A stretch of DNA of 64,000 nucleotides from Apostichopus japonicus (taxonomy: Eukaryota; Echinodermata; Holothuroidea; Aspidochirotida; Stichopodidae), in contig NC_092575.1 of NCBI RefSeq assembly GCF_037975245.1, forward strand, positions 12,821,001 to 12,885,000, given 5' to 3'. The notes beneath the pieces were generated by a model, which ran no database searches, was not told the origin of the DNA, and was given only the letters and a program-made list of their open reading frames with translations. Position numbers and translations under genes: made by a program. Below are positions 62,561 through 64,000 of this stretch, piece by piece (within the stretch, counting starts at the first letter, position 1; every line of letters starts with the position of its first letter).

Positions 62561-63370
62561 GTACTGTCTTTCTAGAAGATCAACGATTGTCAATTAAAGT
62601 CCCAGATTTGTACAATGCAGACTACAAAATTTGGTTTAAAGCAAAGAGTAGTAAAAAAAAATTCACAGATTGCCTCATCCGGGATGTTTTTCTGTTTGCC
62701 GTGAGTCTTATTTGCCTTTCTGGTTAGACTCCTATCTTCCAAGTTCACTAGAAACGGTCGGACCTGACACTATAGGGACGTTTATATGCGGCAATAACCT
62801 AATTATTTCGCAGAAGCAGTGCGCTTGTTTGCTCAACATTGATTGAAAATTTGCCGCTTCTTTTAATAGATTTCACAGCTCTCGCGTTAGCGAGGAAAAG
62901 ATGTGTGCTATGAGATGCATTCACATTTTTTTCACAGTATATCAACCTTGTGTTTGCTGTATGACAAACTGTAGAGGGACTCTCCACCCCCCCCCCCCAA
63001 CCCCACCCCTCATATGAGGATGTAGTACAGTACTTCATACAGTTTGGGTAAAGGTGAATTCAGGAAAATTAATTCACAGTAAAGATAATTTGTTGTGTAG
63101 CTGGTGAGGGGCATGGGTTCTTTCAATGTTAGTTCTTTAAGAACTCATGAAAAGTCTGCAGTGCTTACCTCAAAACAAATATCATCATTTTAACATATGT
63201 GGGGGGGGGGAATGTATTTGGTCTCCCACTCTTGCTGCATTTTTTTTTTTTTTGTGGCAAAATCAAACTTGTTGCTTAAAAGCTGCAGATAAAATTTGTT
63301 GCTAAAATCAACTACTAAACTACAACTTAAAATTTTGCGGGACAACATCTTTTTTTTTTCTTTGAATGGA

Positions 63371-63822
63371 ATTGATTGACTTAAAGTTACAACCCAACTA
63401 GAATTGACTTAAAACTACAGCCCAACTAGATTGACTTAAACTTGCAACCCAACTACATTGACTTAAATTTACAACCCAACTAGAATTGACTTAGGTTGCA
63501 ACCCAACTAGAATTGACTTAAAACTACAGCCCAACTAGATTGACTTAAACTTGCAACCCAACTAGATTTACTTAAGTTGCAACCCAACTAGAATTGACTT
63601 AAAACTACAGCCTGACTAGATTGACTTAAAGTAACAGCCCGACTAGAATTGACTTAAAGTTACAACCCAGCTAATTGATTTAAAGTTACAACCCAACTAG
63701 ATTGACTTAAAACTACAGCCCAACAAGATAGACTTAAAACTGCAACCCAACTAGATTGACTTAAGTTGCAACCCAACTAGATTGACTTAAGTTATAATCC
63801 AACTAGCTTGACCTAAAGTGAC
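63371..63822. repeat. Tandem array, 26-29-bp unit, about 17 copies
   Basis: Unit of the type ATTGACTTAAAGTTACAACC then CAACTAGA. Three unit classes (TTACAACC, CTACAGCC, TTGCAACC) alternate in partly repeated order, a simple higher-order arrangement. Confidence 0.88.
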
Positions 63823-64000
63823 AAAATTATTACAGATTCTTTACTGTACATAATACTGCAACAACTGCCTACAATATTACAGGTTGCATTTAATTGTTTG
63901 TCAACAGTAAATTGTTCTTCATAAGCATTTATCTAAGTCTCTTTTTATAACCGTTCCACATTCTGTGAGCATTAATATTAATCGAAAAATAGATATTTAG

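Larger units (their letters stand above)
61008..63370. other. RIM-BP intron 6 or downstream flank
   Basis: No further exon in phase could be supported. It contains G- and C-rich tracts (61515-61545, 62270-62290, 62541-62560) and a small duplication. Confidence 0.45.

Noticed and set aside
63371-63822. CRISPR-like array
   Set aside because: Units are adjacent without unique spacers and the genome is eukaryotic.

Overview
The window is eukaryotic: genes are split by GT-AG introns, most of the DNA is AT-rich and non-coding, and there are SINE-, hAT-, MITE- and LTR-type elements. The recurrent word TAGGCCTA, a tRNA-headed SINE and deuterostome-type genes suggest a marine invertebrate deuterostome, most likely an echinoderm. 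The species assignment is inference.

Layout, left to right. (1) 1-1.6 kb, + strand: a single-exon type I membrane receptor with Ig-like domains and a tyrosine-rich tail, behind a TATA box and an interferon-response-like element. (2) 1.6-6.2 kb: non-coding, with one tRNA-derived SINE. (3) 6.2-23.6 kb, - strand: a complete 14-exon gene for the DEAD-box rRNA-processing helicase DDX52/Rok1. All 14 exons join in frame to 643 codons plus stop. Intron 2 is mostly one 4.5-kb inverted-repeat transposon that itself carries nested hAT-like elements and a degenerate low-complexity array. A further hAT-like insertion with an exact 8-bp target duplication sits in intron 13. (4) 23.6-28.5 kb: intergenic, with a TTAA-flanked MITE and a tandem repeat. 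(5) 28.5-64 kb, + strand: the 5' half of a RIM-binding-protein gene (RIMBP/TSPOAP1 family). Six phase-0 exons are visible and the gene runs off the right edge. Two exons match the coiled-coil region of the vertebrate homologue; a 348-codon exon with internal protein repeats lies between them. Its 21.6-kb first intron holds a structurally intact Ty3/gypsy retrotransposon in antisense, a decayed Ty1/copia relic and several local duplications. (6) 61-64 kb: further intron or flank with poly-C and a 28-29-bp tandem array at the right edge.

Strongest observations. The gypsy element has two LTRs that are identical by eye over 343 bp, open gag and pol, and gag and pol in the same frame separated by one UAG in the context CAA-UAG-CAA-UUA, the tobamovirus-type readthrough signal. 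The RIM-BP homologue carries a large repeat-bearing exon between two conserved coiled-coil exons. The Ig-like receptor has an overlapping ITIM-like/YxxM tail and an ISRE-type promoter element. The 4.5-kb transposon has arrays of ATCGTG/CACGAT in both subterminal regions.

Limits: exon calls rest on reading frame, splice consensus and remembered family sequences. No alignment, expression data or repeat library was available.
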